A stretch of DNA of 64,000 nt from Curtobacterium sp. ER1/6 (GCF_001742745.1 NZ_MJAK01000007.1:62001-126000); one strand, 5' to 3'. Numbered from the stretch's first letter, positions 1 through 10,687 are shown. Notes: generated by a model from the letters alone, not told the origin. Translations and numbers: made by a program.

Positions 1-203
1 GCCGGTTCCGGACACCGCGTGGTCGGTCCGTCGGACGGGAGGCGCGGGTCGCCGACCCAGGTCCGGTCACGCCGGTCGGTGGTCGCCGCACGTCGGTCGC
101 CGGTCGGGGGGTCGCCGGTCGCCGGTCGGGGGTCGGCCCGCCCGCACCGGGCCGGTGTCCGCCCGTGGCGTCACCACGGGCCTCCACGGGCGACGCGCCC
201 GGA
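1..203. other. gene-free GC-rich segment upstream of str operon
   Basis: I see no convincing gene here; the short open frames on both strands look like low-complexity Arg/Pro shadows. The stretch holds one copy of the dispersed motif GGACGGGAGGCGCG (33-46) and a local imperfect tandem of TCGCCGGTCGGGG units (97-111 and 119-132). The upstream gene lies outside the window. Confidence 0.6.
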
Positions 204-232
204 TTGATTTCGCCCTGTGACGCGGGTAGTCT
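204..232 (+). promoter_or_regulatory. promoter of the str operon
   Basis: A -35-like TTGATT (204-209) and a -10-like TAGTCT (227-232) are separated by exactly 17 bases. This is the best sigma-70-type pair upstream of rpsL. Transcription would start near 239, giving a leader of about 175 nt. Confidence 0.7.
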
Positions 233-313
233 CTACCGGGTGTGCGCCCTCGGGCGCGCCCGGAATCCCGGCCCACGCTCGTCGACCTCGACGAGACCGT
301 ACCGGGGTCGATC

Positions 314-361
314 CATCCCACCGTCTCTCCTCCGCCGTCAGGCGGTGATCAGCGTGGGATG
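314..361 (+). promoter_or_regulatory. structured 5' leader of rpsL
   Basis: CATCCCAC (314-321) pairs perfectly with GTGGGATG (354-361), enclosing a second hairpin CCGCC/GGCGG (332-336 with 341-345). A nested structure in a long ribosomal-protein leader could bind S12 or S7 for autoregulation; that role is inference. Confidence 0.4.
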
Positions 362-415
362 AGGAAGCCGACGGACCGCGTCGGCCAGAGCACGAGCGAA
401 GAACCAGGAGAACAG

Positions 416-784
416 TTGCCTACCATCCAGCAGCTCGTTCGCAAGGGTCGCACGCCCAAGGTCGTCAAGACCAAGGCGCCGGCACTGAAGGCGAACCCCC
501 AGCAGCGTGGTGTCTGCACCCGCGTCTACACCACCACCCCCAAGAAGCCGAACTCGGCCCTGCGCAAGGTCGCTCGTGTCAAGCTCTCGAACGGCACCGA
601 GGTCACGGCCTACATCCCCGGTGAGGGCCACAACCTGCAGGAGCACTCGATGGTGCTCGTCCGCGGCGGTCGTGTGAAGGACCTCCCCGGTGTGCGCTAC
701 AAGATCATCCGTGGTGCCCTGGACACCCAGGCCGTCAAGAACCGTAAGCAGGCTCGCAGCCGCTACGGCGCAAAGAAGGGTTGA
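416..784 (+). CDS. rpsL: 30S ribosomal protein S12
   Basis: S12 sits at the decoding centre and affects the accuracy of tRNA selection. The 122-residue product begins [11 protein letters not shown] and ends RYGAKKG, with the family block [13 protein letters not shown]. The lysines in that block and in GGRVKDLPG, where streptomycin-resistance changes fall in other bacteria, are unsubstituted. The start is an unusual TTG, chosen because it begins the conserved N-terminus and has AGGAG at 406-410; the frame stays open upstream to 242 but shows no family similarity there. First gene of the str operon, five bases before rpsG. Confidence 0.98.
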   Translation: MPTIQQLVRKGRTPKVVKTKAPALKANPQQRGVCTRVYTTTPKKPNSALRKVARVKLSNGTEVTAYIPGEGHNLQEHSMVLVRGGRVKDLPGVRYKIIRGALDTQAVKNRKQARSRYGAKKG

Positions 785-789
785 GGTAG

Positions 790-1260
790 ATGCCTCGTAA
801 GGGTCCCGCCCCGAAGCGTCCCGTCGTCGCCGACCCGGTGTACGGCGCGCCGATCGTCTCGCAGCTCGTCAACAAGATCCTCCTGGACGGCAAGAAGGGC
901 CTCGCCGAGCGCATCGTCTACGATGCACTCGAGGGCGTCACCGCCAAGAACCAGCAGGACGCCGTCGCGACGCTGAAGAAGGCGCTCGACAACGTCCGTC
1001 CGACCCTCGAGGTCCGCAGCCGCCGCGTCGGTGGCTCGACCTACCAGGTCCCGGTCGAGGTCAAGCCGCACCGCGCGAACACCCTCGCGCTCCGCTGGCT
1101 GACCTCCTACGCCAAGGCCCGTCGCGAGAAGACGATGACCGAGCGTCTCATGAACGAGATCCTCGACGCGTCGAACGGTCTCGGTGCCGCGGTCAAGCGC
1201 CGCGAGGACACGCACAAGATGGCCGAGTCGAACAAGGCCTTCGCGCACTACCGCTGGTAA
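790..1260 (+). CDS. rpsG: 30S ribosomal protein S7
   Basis: S7 nucleates assembly of the head of the 30S subunit by binding the 3' major domain of 16S rRNA, and it contacts E-site tRNA. The product has 156 residues, the usual length, starting [10 protein letters not shown] and ending AHYRW. The basic N-terminal arm and the beta-hairpin segment [14 protein letters not shown] are intact. It follows rpsL by five bases with the RBS GAGGTAG overlapping the rpsL stop, so the two are surely cotranscribed. A strong hairpin separates it from fusA. Confidence 0.98.
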   Translation: MPRKGPAPKRPVVADPVYGAPIVSQLVNKILLDGKKGLAERIVYDALEGVTAKNQQDAVATLKKALDNVRPTLEVRSRRVGGSTYQVPVEVKPHRANTLALRWLTSYAKARREKTMTERLMNEILDASNGLGAAVKRREDTHKMAESNKAFAHYRW

Positions 1261-1289
1261 GTCCGGCGCTGGTCGTCCCGGCACCGGTC

Positions 1290-1320
1290 GGGCGTCGGCG
1301 GTCATGAACCGTCGGCGCCC
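1290..1320 (+). terminator. intra-operon hairpin between rpsG and fusA
   Basis: A 13-bp stem (1290-1302 with 1308-1320, two G-T wobbles, 5-nt loop CATGA) has no T-tract after it. It may set relative levels of rpsG and fusA by attenuation or mRNA processing rather than act as a full terminator. Confidence 0.45.
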
Positions 1321-1362
1321 GCCCGGCCGCCAACCTCTCCTACAACTCTTCCGGAGGAACCT

Positions 1363-3477
1363 GTGGCACAGGACGTGCTCACCGACCTGAACAAGGTCCG
1401 CAACATCGGCATCATGGCGCACATCGATGCCGGCAAGACCACGACCACCGAGCGCATCCTGTTCTACACGGGCATCACGCACAAGATCGGTGAGGTGCAC
1501 GACGGCGCCGCGACGATGGACTGGATGGCGCAGGAGCAGGAGCGCGGCATCACGATCACGTCGGCCGCGACGACCTGCTTCTGGGACAACAACCAGATCA
1601 ACATCATCGACACCCCCGGTCACGTGGACTTCACGGTCGAGGTGGAGCGCTCGCTCCGCGTCCTCGACGGTGCGGTCGCCGTGTTCGACGGCAAGGAGGG
1701 CGTCGAGCCCCAGTCCGAGACCGTGTGGCGTCAGGCGGACAAGTACGACGTCCCGCGCATCTGCTTCGTCAACAAGATGGACAAGCTCGGTGCCGACTTC
1801 TACTTCACCGTCGACACGATCGTGAACCGCCTGGGTGCGGAGCCGCTCGTGCTCCAGCTCCCGATCGGTGCCGAGAACGACTTCGTCGGGATCGTCGACC
1901 TCATCGAGATGCACGCCAAGGTCTGGCCGGGCGATGCCAAGGGTGACGTCACCATGGGCGCCCAGTACGAGGTCCAGGAGATCCCCGCGGACCTCAAGGA
2001 CCGTGCCGAGGAGTACCGCGCGAAGCTGATCGAGCGCGTCGCCGAGACCGACGACGCCCTGCTCGAGAAGTTCTTCGGTGGCGAGGAGCTCTCGAAGGAC
2101 GAGATCAAGGGCGCGATCCGCAAGCTCACGATCGCCTCCGAGGTCTACCCCGTCCTCTGTGGCTCGGCCTTCAAGAACCGCGGCGTCCAGCCGATGCTCG
2201 ACGCGGTCATCGACTACCTCCCGTCCCCGCTCGACGTGCCGCCGATGATCGGCCACGACGTCAAGGACGAGGAGAAGGAGATCATCCGCAAGCCCGACGC
2301 CACCGAGCCGTTCTCGGCCCTGGCGTTCAAGGTCGCGGTGCACCCCTTCTTCGGTCGTCTGACCTACGTCCGCGTGTACTCCGGCTCGATCGAGTCCGGT
2401 GCCCAGGTCATCAACTCGACCAAGGGCAAGAAGGAGCGCATCGGCAAGATCTTCCAAATGCACTCCAACAAGGAGAACCCGGTCGACAACGTGACCGCCG
2501 GCCACATCTACGCGGTCATCGGTCTCAAGGACACCACCACCGGTGACACCCTGTGCGACCCGTCGGACCAGGTCGTCCTCGAGTCGATGACGTTCCCGGA
2601 GCCGGTCATCGAGGTCGCCATCGAGCCGAACACGAAGGCCGACCAGGAGAAGCTCTCCACGGCCATCCAGAAGCTCGCCGAAGAGGACCCGACGTTCCGC
2701 GTCGAGCTCAACGCCGAGACCGGTCAGACGACGATCAAGGGCATGGGCGAGCTCCACCTCGACATCCTCGTCGACCGCATGAAGCGCGAGTTCAAGGTCG
2801 AGGCCAGCGTCGGCAAGCCGCAGGTGGCCTACCGCGAGACGCTGACCAAGGTCGTCGAGCGCTACGACTACACGCACAAGAAGCAGACCGGTGGTTCCGG
2901 CCAGTTCGCGAAGGTGCAGATCGCCCTCGAGCCGATGGAAGTCACGGCCGAGAAGGTCTACGAGTTCGAGAACGCCGTCACCGGTGGTCGCGTCCCGCGT
3001 GAGTACATCCCGTCGGTCGACGCCGGTATCCAGGACGCCATGCAGGTCGGCATCCTCGCGGGCTACCCGACCGTCGGCGTGAAGGCCATCCTCAAGGACG
3101 GCGCGGCGCACGACGTCGACTCGTCCGAGATGGCGTTCAAGATCGCCGGTTCGATCGCCTACAAGGAGGCCGCCCGCAAGGCCGGTCCCGCCATCCTCGA
3201 GCCGATCATGGCCGTTGAGGTGCGTACTCCCGAGGAGTACATGGGCGACGTCATCGGTGACCTCAACTCCCGTCGTGGCCAGATCGCCTCGATGGAGGAC
3301 GCCTCGGGCGTCAAGGTGGTCCGCGCGAGCGTTCCGCTGTCCGAGATGTTCGGCTACGTCGGGGACCTCCGGTCCAAGACCTCTGGTCGTGCGGTCTACT
3401 CGATGACCTTCGAGACCTACAGCCAGGTCCCGGCCAAGGTCGCCGAGGAGATCATCGCGAAGAACAGCGGAGAGTAA
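1363..3477 (+). CDS. fusA: translation elongation factor G
   Basis: EF-G is the GTPase that drives ribosomal translocation and, with RRF, recycling. The 704-residue product shows G1 AHIDAGKTT (about residues 19-27), switch [10 protein letters not shown] and G4 [10 protein letters not shown] near the N-terminus. Domain II follows, then the domain IV/V blocks [14 protein letters not shown] and [19 protein letters not shown]. The start is GTG with GGAGG at 1353-1357, matching the usual [20 protein letters not shown] beginning. It is third in the str operon, with a compact hairpin behind it. It is full length with no sign of a second, specialised EF-G. Confidence 0.98.
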   Translation: MAQDVLTDLNKVRNIGIMAHIDAGKTTTTERILFYTGITHKIGEVHDGAATMDWMAQEQERGITITSAATTCFWDNNQINIIDTPGHVDFTVEVERSLRVLDGAVAVFDGKEGVEPQSETVWRQADKYDVPRICFVNKMDKLGADFYFTVDTIVNRLGAEPLVLQLPIGAENDFVGIVDLIEMHAKVWPGDAKGDVTMGAQYEVQEIPADLKDRAEEYRAKLIERVAETDDALLEKFFGGEELSKDEIKGAIRKLTIASEVYPVLCGSAFKNRGVQPMLDAVIDYLPSPLDVPPMIGHDVKDEEKEIIRKPDATEPFSALAFKVAVHPFFGRLTYVRVYSGSIESGAQVINSTKGKKERIGKIFQMHSNKENPVDNVTAGHIYAVIGLKDTTTGDTLCDPSDQVVLESMTFPEPVIEVAIEPNTKADQEKLSTAIQKLAEEDPTFRVELNAETGQTTIKGMGELHLDILVDRMKREFKVEASVGKPQVAYRETLTKVVERYDYTHKKQTGGSGQFAKVQIALEPMEVTAEKVYEFENAVTGGRVPREYIPSVDAGIQDAMQVGILAGYPTVGVKAILKDGAAHDVDSSEMAFKIAGSIAYKEAARKAGPAILEPIMAVEVRTPEEYMGDVIGDLNSRRGQIASMEDASGVKVVRASVPLSEMFGYVGDLRSKTSGRAVYSMTFETYSQVPAKVAEEIIAKNSGE

Positions 3478-3498
3478 CGCTCCGGCGTTCTCTCCACA

Positions 3499-3529
3499 GG
3501 CGAGGGTGCCCGGCGACGGGCCCCTCGCC
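3499..3529 (+). terminator. hairpin between fusA and tuf
   Basis: GGCGAGGG (3499-3506) pairs with CCCTCGCC (3522-3529), continued by GCCC/GGGC inside with one mismatch and a 6-nt loop. There is no T-run. A TACAGT box at 3536-3541 just beyond it could be the -10 of a separate tuf promoter, but I find no matching -35. Confidence 0.55.
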
Positions 3530-3612
3530 ACCAAGTACAGTTAGACACACACCCTGCACGCCAACGGTCGAGTACCGGGGGCATGCTCTCCGAGTCCTGA
3601 GGAGGACCCACA

Positions 3613-4800
3613 GTGGCCAAGGCCAAGTTCGAGCGGACCAAGCCGCACGTCAACATCGGAACCATCGGTCACGTCGACCACGGCAAGACCACGCTCACGG
3701 CGGCGATCACCAAGGTTCTGCACGACCAGTACCCGGACCTCAACGAGGCCCGTGACTTCGCTCAGATCGACAGCGCTCCCGAGGAGCGCGACCGCGGCAT
3801 CACGATCAACATCTCGCACGTCGAGTACCAGACGGAGAAGCGCCACTACGCGCACGTCGACGCTCCTGGTCACGCCGACTACGTGAAGAACATGATCACC
3901 GGTGCGGCCCAGATGGACGGCGCGATCCTCGTGGTCGCCGCCACCGACGGCCCGATGCCCCAGACGCGTGAGCACGTCCTGCTCGCCCGCCAGGTCGGCG
4001 TCCCGTACATCGTCGTCGCGCTGAACAAGTCCGACATGGTCGACGACGAGGAGATCCTGGAGCTCGTCGAGCTCGAGGTCCGTGAGCTCCTCGGCTCGCA
4101 GGAGTTCGACGAGGACGCCCCCGTCGTGCAGGTCTCGGCGCTCAAGGCGCTCGAGGGCGACGACAAGTGGGTCAAGTCCGTCCAGGACCTGATGTCCGCC
4201 GTCGACGAGAACGTGCCGGACCCGGTGCGCGCCACCGACCAGCCCTTCCTCATGCCGATCGAGGACGTCTTCACGATCACCGGTCGTGGCACGGTCGTCA
4301 CCGGTCGTGTCGAGCGTGGCACGCTCGACCTGAACTCCGAGGTCGAGATCGTCGGCATCCGCCCGACGCAGAAGACCACGGTCACGGGCATCGAGATGTT
4401 CCGCAAGCTGCTCGACAAGGCCGAGGCCGGTGACAACACCGGTCTGCTCATCCGTGGCCTCAAGCGCGAGGACGTGGAGCGCGGCCAGGTCGTCGTGAAG
4501 CCGGGTTCGGTCACGCCGCACACCGAGTTCAAGGCGAACGCGTACATCCTGACCAAGGAAGAGGGCGGTCGTCACAACCCGTTCTACGCGAACTACCGTC
4601 CGCAGTTCTACTTCCGCACCACGGACGTCACCGGCGTCATCACGCTGCCCGAGGGCACCGAGATGGTCATGCCCGGCGACACCGTCGCCATGTCGGTCGA
4701 GCTGATCCAGCCCATCGCCATGGAGGCCGGCCTCCGCTTCGCCATCCGTGAGGGTGGTCGTACGGTCGGCGCCGGTACGGTCGAGGAGATCGTCAAGTAA
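3613..4800 (+). CDS. tuf: translation elongation factor Tu
   Basis: EF-Tu delivers aminoacyl-tRNA to the ribosomal A site as a GTP complex. The product has 395 residues, standard for the family. It carries G1 [10 protein letters not shown], the effector block [14 protein letters not shown], switch [11 protein letters not shown]4 NKSDMVDD and the domain II/III blocks [12 protein letters not shown] and [24 protein letters not shown]. The start is GTG preceded by GGAGGA at 3601-3606. The gap of 135 bp after fusA, with a hairpin and a possible -10, suggests tuf is boosted by its own promoter, as is common for this very abundant protein. Confidence 0.98.
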   Translation: MAKAKFERTKPHVNIGTIGHVDHGKTTLTAAITKVLHDQYPDLNEARDFAQIDSAPEERDRGITINISHVEYQTEKRHYAHVDAPGHADYVKNMITGAAQMDGAILVVAATDGPMPQTREHVLLARQVGVPYIVVALNKSDMVDDEEILELVELEVRELLGSQEFDEDAPVVQVSALKALEGDDKWVKSVQDLMSAVDENVPDPVRATDQPFLMPIEDVFTITGRGTVVTGRVERGTLDLNSEVEIVGIRPTQKTTVTGIEMFRKLLDKAEAGDNTGLLIRGLKREDVERGQVVVKPGSVTPHTEFKANAYILTKEEGGRHNPFYANYRPQFYFRTTDVTGVITLPEGTEMVMPGDTVAMSVELIQPIAMEAGLRFAIREGGRTVGAGTVEEIVK

Positions 4801-4828
4801 CTCCCGGTTCTCCGGAAGACAGTGCGTC

Positions 4829-4860
4829 AGCGGGGTCGGGCCTTCGGGCTCGGCCCCGCT
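4829..4860 (+). terminator. terminator of the str operon
   Basis: A 14-bp GC-rich stem (4829-4842 with 4847-4860, two wobbles) is capped by a TTCG tetraloop 28 bases after tuf. The UUCG loop and position fit a factor-independent or assisted terminator; the U-tract is weak. Confidence 0.7.
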
Positions 4861-4886
4861 CCGTCGTTCCCGGGGGTCGGTCACAG

Positions 4887-5888
4887 GTGCGACCGGGCAC
4901 CATCGTCATGGTGACTCGTCTCCGCCGCTCCGCGACCAACGGCCGTGGGTACCACCGTGTCCGCAGCGGCAAGGGGTTCTCGTACCGCGACCCGGACGGC
5001 GCGACCGTCGCCGACAAGGAGGTCCGGCACAGGCTCGACGAGCTGGTCATCCCACCCGCGTGGGACGACGTGTGGATCTCGCCGTACGACAACGGGCACA
5101 TCCTGGCGACCGGCATCGACGGGGCCGGTCGGCGGCAGTACATGTACCACCCGGGCTGGCGCGAGCGCATGGACCGGATCAAGTACGACCGCGCCCTCGC
5201 CCTCGCGGAGTCGCTGCCGTCGGCGCGCCGCATGGTGACGCAGGACCTCCGCCGGCCGGAGCCCGACCGCCGGCGTGCACTCGCGGCCGCCTTCCGTATG
5301 CTCGACCAGGGGTCGCTGCGGGTCGGTTCGGAGCGGTACGCCACCGAGCACGGCAGCCGCGGGCTGTCCACGCTGCTCTGTGCGCACGCGCACGTGTCCG
5401 GCGACGACATCGAGCTCGACTTCCCCGGCAAGAGCGGCCAGGAGTGGTCCTCGACGATCCACGACCACGACCTGGCCCGCGTGATCGCCGGCATGAAGCG
5501 GCGCGGGCCCAACGCCCGGCTGCTCTCGTTCCGGGCGGAACGCGGCGCGGAGTGGGAGCCGCTGGCGGCCGAGGACATCAACGAGTACGTGAAGGAGCGC
5601 GCCGGCGACGAGTTCACCGCGAAGGACTTCCGGACGCTGCACGGGACCGTCTCCGCGGCGGTCGACCTGGCGAAGACCGGGCCGCAGCCGACCCAGGCCA
5701 AGCGGAAGAAGGCGGTGTCCCACGCGGTCAAGGCCGCGAGCGAGGAGCTCGGGAACACGCCGACGGTGTGCCGCCAGAGCTACATTGACCCACGCCTGCT
5801 CGACGCCTACGAGCACGGCGAGACCATCGACCCCGAGCGGCTGCACGCGGCCGAGTCCGAGGTCCGTGCCCTGCTCTACCGACAGTGA
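4887..5888 (+). CDS. DNA topoisomerase IB
   Basis: This is a poxvirus/eukaryote-like type IB topoisomerase, which relaxes supercoils by nicking one strand through a 3'-phosphotyrosine bond. The 333 residues contain a small N-terminal domain (about 10-90, with [13 protein letters not shown] and a YHPGWRE block) and the catalytic domain. The catalytic domain has RVGSERYA (Arg), the FPGKSGQEW strand (Lys) and the C-terminal [12 protein letters not shown] block; Tyr299 there is the expected nucleophile. The start could instead be ATG 4908 or GTG 4911; 4887 is the longest. It lies alone between the str terminator and the DarT-like gene. The family is widespread in Actinobacteria as a supplement to topoisomerase IA. 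Confidence 0.9.
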   Translation: MRPGTIVMVTRLRRSATNGRGYHRVRSGKGFSYRDPDGATVADKEVRHRLDELVIPPAWDDVWISPYDNGHILATGIDGAGRRQYMYHPGWRERMDRIKYDRALALAESLPSARRMVTQDLRRPEPDRRRALAAAFRMLDQGSLRVGSERYATEHGSRGLSTLLCAHAHVSGDDIELDFPGKSGQEWSSTIHDHDLARVIAGMKRRGPNARLLSFRAERGAEWEPLAAEDINEYVKERAGDEFTAKDFRTLHGTVSAAVDLAKTGPQPTQAKRKKAVSHAVKAASEELGNTPTVCRQSYIDPRLLDAYEHGETIDPERLHAAESEVRALLYRQ

Positions 5889-5911
5889 CCGCAGAGAGGC
5901 GGGAGATGACG

Positions 5912-5917
5912 TACGGT
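5912..5917 (+). promoter_or_regulatory. -10 box for leaderless DarT-like gene
   Basis: TACGGT ends eight bases before the GTG at 5926. This is the same TANNNT-then-start arrangement found at eleven other genes in the window. No good -35 is visible. Confidence 0.5.
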
Positions 5918-5925
5918 TGGTCACC

Positions 5926-6783
5926 GTGCCCGACCACCCCCACACGGGCACGGAAGGAACCCTCCCAGTCGTGACCGACGAGTGCATCCACGGTTTCCCC
6001 ACCGAGCTCTGCGACATCTGTTCCCCGCGTCAGGCCGAGGTGCCTGCGACCACCACCCCGGCCCCGCGCCGGACCCGGATCACCACCGACCTGCGCTCCA
6101 CCCCCGCGCCGCCCCGGGGCTCCTCGTCCCTGCGGTCGCCGGCCGCGCCCGAGCTCCCCGAGCCCCGCGTGTGGGCGTCGCTCCGCGCGCACCACGCCAC
6201 GCACGTCGACAACCTGGCGTCCATCGTCTCCGACGGCGTGATCCTGGCGGCCGACACGGCCACCCCGGTCGTCGACGTCAGCTCCACCGCCACGAGGACC
6301 GCCCGTGCCGAGGCATCCGCACCCGACGGCGGCCCCGTCTCCGGGCACGTCCCGTTCACCCTGTCGCCCGACGCGACCCGGTGGGACGAGCTCCGCCACG
6401 GTGCCGAGGGGGAGCGCTGGTCGGACGCCGCCCGCCGCACCCGCGCCACCGAGTACGTCGTGCTCGTCGTGCCGGTGACGGCGTTCGGGGCGTCCGTCAT
6501 CGTCGCCGACCAGGACGCCGAAGCCGAGGACGTGCGCTTCGCCGTCGGGCCCGAGGCCGCGACGAACCTCATCCGCCGGACCGACTTCACCGACCCGGAG
6601 ATGCACGACCTCGAGCTCCTCGCGGGGCCGAGCGTGCCGTTCTCCTCGGTCGCCGTGGTCGGTGTGCCGAACGACCGCGTCCGGCAGCAGGTCAAGGCAC
6701 TCCTCGCCGAGCATCGTGGGCACGGGCCGCGCGTCGCCGTGTTCCCGCCGTGGTTCGTGCCGCCGCTCTCCGAGGAGTTCTGA
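5926..6783 (+). CDS. DarT-like (DUF4433-type) ADP-ribosyltransferase
   Basis: The C-terminal ~200 residues resemble DarT, the toxin that ADP-ribosylates thymidine in single-stranded DNA using NAD+. They show HHATHVDNLASIV (about 89-101, the NAD-binding H-x-T-x3-N-L pattern), a GHVPFTLSPDATRWDEL segment like the DarT 'YVPFYF-PRSPML' stretch, and DLELLAG near 228-234, where Glu230 would be the catalytic glutamate. The N-terminus carries a CxH...CxxC cluster (C20, H22, C29, C32), probably zinc-binding, then a Pro/Arg-rich linker. Start 5926 is preferred from the nearby -10; GTG 5971 with GGAAGGA upstream would give 270 residues and keep the cysteines. No DarG macrodomain gene lies on either side, so this may be a domesticated or solitary enzyme. 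Activity is inferred. Confidence 0.7.
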   Translation: MPDHPHTGTEGTLPVVTDECIHGFPTELCDICSPRQAEVPATTTPAPRRTRITTDLRSTPAPPRGSSSLRSPAAPELPEPRVWASLRAHHATHVDNLASIVSDGVILAADTATPVVDVSSTATRTARAEASAPDGGPVSGHVPFTLSPDATRWDELRHGAEGERWSDAARRTRATEYVVLVVPVTAFGASVIVADQDAEAEDVRFAVGPEAATNLIRRTDFTDPEMHDLELLAGPSVPFSSVAVVGVPNDRVRQQVKALLAEHRGHGPRVAVFPPWFVPPLSEEF

Positions 6784-7602
6784 CGCCGGACCGTCCCGGA
6801 ACCCGACACCGTGCCCGCCCGGCCTCGCCGAGCGGGCACGTGCCGTCCCACGGCGCGGCGCTGAGCGGCCGGGGCCGGGCCGCGCCGAGCCGAGCGGGCG
6901 AGATCCGTCACGCTCAGCATCCCGACACGACCGATCACGCCCACGCGGCGCTCACCGCGCGGCGTGTCCTGCCCGCTCGCGGACCGACGCCGGCGCCGGA
7001 CGGCCACCGGCCGAACCGACGCTGCCGGCGCCGGACCGGCCGGCCGGATGCTCACCGGTCCGTCGTCGACCGGGCGGTACCGGCGGGCCAGGGGCTCCGC
7101 GATGGTTTCCCCGACCACCTCGCGGACGGGCGCGACGCGCCCGGGGTGCACCGTGCCTCCAGGCCGGCCAGAACCCCGCTGTTCCGGGCGAGCGCGCCGT
7201 CTGCGGGGCCGCCGACTGCCGCGACACGCCCGGGTTGCACGGATGGCCGTGCCTGTGCGAGACTTGTCCGGTTCCGAATTCCGCGGGCGTTCGCGCGCGC
7301 AGGATCACTGCTCTGGCAGTGCACAACCCCTCCGTCCAGCGGAGCTGGGCTGGGCCGCAGGCAGCAGAACACGATCGAGTCCCTCGTGAGCGCCTGGCCA
7401 CTGCTGTGTCCGGGTGCGGGGGAAGCGACATGCCCACGCTGGACGGCCACGGTCGCCCTGCGCGGTTGACAGGAGAACAGCGGTCATCCCCCGAGGATGC
7501 GGCCGGTTGGTTCAGGAAAACAGCCAAGCCCTGCAGGAATGCACGGTGACGGCGGCGTCAGGCGGCCCGAGGGTGCGCGGCGCAGAGAGGACAGAGAGAC
7601 AC
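6784..7602. other. 819-bp gene-free stretch upstream of the S10 operon
   Basis: No open frame here looks like a real protein; the candidates are Arg/Pro/Ser-rich on both strands. Contents I can see: a probable terminator at 6810-6840, a small IR CACTGC/GCAGTG (7306-7321), a consensus -35 TTGACA at 7466-7471 with no convincing -10 at the right distance, and a purine-rich GAGAGGACAGAGAG ribosome-binding region just before rpsJ. The S10 operon promoter and a long leader must lie here. The rest is unexplained. Confidence 0.55.
6810..6840 (+). terminator. hairpin after the DarT-like gene
   Basis: CGTGCCCGC (6810-6818) pairs perfectly with GCGGGCACG (6832-6840), with a smaller CGGC/GCCG stem inside, 26 bases after the stop. 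No T-tract follows. Confidence 0.55.
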
Positions 7603-7911
7603 ATGGCGGGACAGAAGATCCGCATCCGGCTCAAGTCGTACGACCACGAGGTCATCGACACGTCGGCCCGGAAGATCGTCGACACGGTGACCCGTGCCGG
7701 TGCGACCGTGGTCGGCCCGGTGCCGCTCCCCACCGAGAAGAACGTGGTCACCGTGATCCGTTCCCCTCACAAGTACAAGGACTCGCGCGAGCACTTCGAG
7801 AAGCGCACGCACAAGCGGGTCATCGACATCGTCGACCCGACGCCGAAGGCCGTCGACTCGCTCATGCGACTCGACCTCCCGGCCGACGTCAACATCGAGA
7901 TCAAGCTGTAA
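7603..7911 (+). CDS. rpsJ: 30S ribosomal protein S10
   Basis: S10 is a head protein of the small subunit that also acts as NusE in transcription antitermination. The 102-residue product starts [19 protein letters not shown] and contains [29 protein letters not shown], the conserved long loop. ATG 7603 is preceded by a purine-rich GAGAGGACAGAGAG; the frame is open upstream but carries no family sequence. First gene of the 11-gene S10 operon, 13 bases before rplC, and separated from upstream genes by the longest gene-free stretch in the window. Confidence 0.98.
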   Translation: MAGQKIRIRLKSYDHEVIDTSARKIVDTVTRAGATVVGPVPLPTEKNVVTVIRSPHKYKDSREHFEKRTHKRVIDIVDPTPKAVDSLMRLDLPADVNIEIKL

Positions 7912-7924
7912 GGGGGACCGACCA

Positions 7925-8578
7925 ATGGCGAACTCAACCAAGACCGTCAAGGGCCTCCTCGGCAAGAAGCTCGGGATGACCCAGGTGTGGGACGAGAACA
8001 ACAAGTTCATCCCCGTCACCGTGATCGAGGTCGGCCCGAACGTGGTCACCCAGATCCGCAACGTCGAGCGCGACGGCTACGAGGCGATCCAGATCGCCGC
8101 CGGCGCCATCGACCCGCGCAAGGTGAACAAGCCGGCCGCCGGCCACTTCGAGGCTGCCGGTGTGACCCCGCGTCGCACCCTCACCGAGATCCGCACCAAC
8201 GACTCCGCCGAGTACAGCCTCGGCCAGGAGCTCACCGTCGACACCTTCGAGGCCGGCCAGAAGGTCGACGTCGTCGGGACGTCGAAGGGCAAGGGCTTCG
8301 CCGGTGTCATGAAGCGCCACGGCTTCGCCGGTGTGTCCGCTTCGCACGGTGCCCACCGCAACCACCGCAAGCCCGGTTCGATCGGTGCTTCGTCGACCCC
8401 GTCGCGTGTCTTCAAGGGCATGCGCATGGCCGGTCGCATGGGTGGCGAGCGTGTGACCGTCCTCAACCTCACGGTGCACGCCGTCGACGCCGAGAAGGGT
8501 CTGCTGCTCGTCAAGGGCGCCGTCCCCGGTGCTCGTGGCCGCTCCGTCTTCGTCCGCACCGCCGTGAAGGGTAAGTGA
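7925..8578 (+). CDS. rplC: 50S ribosomal protein L3
   Basis: L3 is one of the earliest proteins to bind 23S rRNA, and its long loop reaches toward the peptidyl-transferase centre. The product has 217 residues, normal for Actinobacteria. It begins with the [14 protein letters not shown] block and carries the central loop [51 protein letters not shown] in pieces that match the family. RBS AAGGGGG lies just after rpsJ. The stop is followed two bases later by the rplD ATG, indicating translational coupling. Confidence 0.98.
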   Translation: MANSTKTVKGLLGKKLGMTQVWDENNKFIPVTVIEVGPNVVTQIRNVERDGYEAIQIAAGAIDPRKVNKPAAGHFEAAGVTPRRTLTEIRTNDSAEYSLGQELTVDTFEAGQKVDVVGTSKGKGFAGVMKRHGFAGVSASHGAHRNHRKPGSIGASSTPSRVFKGMRMAGRMGGERVTVLNLTVHAVDAEKGLLLVKGAVPGARGRSVFVRTAVKGK

Positions 8579-8580
8579 TC

Positions 8581-9240
8581 ATGGCCACCGAGACCGCAAC
8601 CACGATCGACGTCCTCGACGCGACCGGAGCCGTCGCCGGCAGCATCGAGCTGCCCGCCGAGCTCTTCGACGTCGAGACGAACGTCCCGCTGATCCACCAG
8701 GTCGTCACCGCGCAGCTCGCCGCCGCGCGTCAGGGCACGCACAAGACCAAGAACCGCGGCGAGGTCCGCGGTGCCGGTCGCAAGCCGTTCAAGCAGAAGG
8801 GCACCGGCCGCTCCCGTCAGGGTTCGGTCCGCGCTCCGGAGCACACCGGCGGTGGCGTCGTCCACGGACCGACCCCGCGCGACTACTCGCAGCGCACCCC
8901 GAAGAAGATGATCGCCGCAGCCCTGCTCGGCTCGCTCTCGGACCGCGCCCGCGGTGGCCGCATCTCCGCGGTGGAGTCCTTCGTCGCGGCCGAGGCGCCG
9001 TCGACCAAGACCGCCCGGACGCTCATCGAGAAGGTCGCGCCCGTCAAGCACGTGCTCGTCGTGCTCGAGTCGGACGACGAGCTGACGCTCAAGTCGGTCC
9101 GCAACCTGGCGAACGTCCACGCGCTGTCGTACGGCCAGCTCAACGCCTACGACGTGCTCAAGGCCGACGCCCTCGTCTTCAGCAAGAGCGCACTCGACGC
9201 CTTCATCGCGTCGAAGACCGCGAAGGAGATCTCCGCATGA
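8581..9240 (+). CDS. rplD: 50S ribosomal protein L4
   Basis: L4 lines the nascent-peptide exit tunnel with its extended loop. The 219-residue product shows the loop motif [27 protein letters not shown] in family-like order, then [13 protein letters not shown] start it at ATG 8581 rather than the GTG at 8575 that overlaps the rplC stop, because the ATG gives a natural [11 protein letters not shown] beginning. Its stop overlaps the rplW start by four bases (ATGA). In E. coli L4 is the autoregulator of this operon; no equivalent leader could be identified here. Confidence 0.97.
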   Translation: MATETATTIDVLDATGAVAGSIELPAELFDVETNVPLIHQVVTAQLAAARQGTHKTKNRGEVRGAGRKPFKQKGTGRSRQGSVRAPEHTGGGVVHGPTPRDYSQRTPKKMIAAALLGSLSDRARGGRISAVESFVAAEAPSTKTARTLIEKVAPVKHVLVVLESDDELTLKSVRNLANVHALSYGQLNAYDVLKADALVFSKSALDAFIASKTAKEISA

Positions 9241-9536
9241 GCGGCTTCAACAAGGACCCGCGCGACATCATCATCTCGCCGGTCGTCTCGGAGAAGAGCT
9301 ACGGCCTGATCGACCAGGGCAAGTACACGTTCATCGTGAACCCCCGCTCGAACAAGACCGAGATCAAGCTCGCCATCGAGAAGATTTTCGACGTCAAGGT
9401 CGCGAGCATCAACACGCTGAACCGCCCGGGCAAGACCCGCCGCACCAAGTTCGGCATGGGCAAGCGCAAGGACACCAAGCGTGCCATCGTGACGCTCAAG
9501 TCCGGTTCGATCGACATCTTCACGGCTGTCGGCTGA
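9237..9536 (+). CDS. rplW: 50S ribosomal protein L23
   Basis: L23 sits at the exit of the ribosomal tunnel and docks trigger factor, SRP and SecYEG. The 99-residue product has the compact L23 fold with [17 protein letters not shown] near the start and the loop [25 protein letters not shown] toward the end. The start overlaps the rplD stop by four bases, so translation is coupled. RplB follows after 18 bases with AGAGGGATAA upstream of its start. Confidence 0.98.
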   Translation: MSGFNKDPRDIIISPVVSEKSYGLIDQGKYTFIVNPRSNKTEIKLAIEKIFDVKVASINTLNRPGKTRRTKFGMGKRKDTKRAIVTLKSGSIDIFTAVG

Positions 9537-9554
9537 GGACCAGAGGGATAAATC

Positions 9555-10394
<840 letters not shown>

Positions 10395-10405
10395 GAGTTC
10401 AGAAG

Positions 10406-10687
10406 ATGCCACGCAGTCTGAAGAAGGGCCCCTTCGTCGACGAGCACCTGCTCCGCAAGGTCGTCACGCAGAACGAGGCCAACACCAAGAACGTGATCCG
10501 CACCTGGTCGCGTCGCTCGATGATCGTCCCGAACATGCTCGGACACACGATCGCCGTGCACGACGGCCGCAAGCACATCCCGGTGTTCGTCACCGAGTCG
10601 ATGGTCGGTCACAAGCTCGGCGAGTTCGCGCCGACCCGCACCTTCCGTGGTCACGTGAAGGACGACAAGAAGGGCCGTCGCCGCTAA
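10406..10687 (+). CDS. rpsS: 30S ribosomal protein S19
   Basis: S19 in the 30S head pairs with S13 near the A-site finger bridge. The 93-residue product begins [16 protein letters not shown] and contains [51 protein letters not shown], the whole conserved core in order. The C-terminus KDDKKGRRR is the usual basic tail. It sits between rplB and rplV, 11 and 25 bases away, with an ordinary RBS. Confidence 0.98.
   Translation: MPRSLKKGPFVDEHLLRKVVTQNEANTKNVIRTWSRRSMIVPNMLGHTIAVHDGRKHIPVFVTESMVGHKLGEFAPTRTFRGHVKDDKKGRRR

Noticed and set aside
97-133. CRISPR-like array from the TCGCCGGTCGGG repeats
   Set aside because: Only two imperfect units with no unique spacers.
763-3534. 923-codon open frame antisense to rpsG and fusA
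   Set aside because: It mirrors fusA codon structure; its Leu/Asp/Arg/Val-rich translation has no family motif and overlaps two certain genes.
6964-7389. 141-codon plus-strand frame in the same gap
   Set aside because: Low-complexity Arg/Ser/Pro sequence without RBS; unlike the codon use of neighbours.
6952-7527. 191-codon minus-strand frame in the gap before rpsJ
   Set aside because: Arg/Pro/Ala/Ser-rich, no RBS, no family resemblance; GC-driven open frame.
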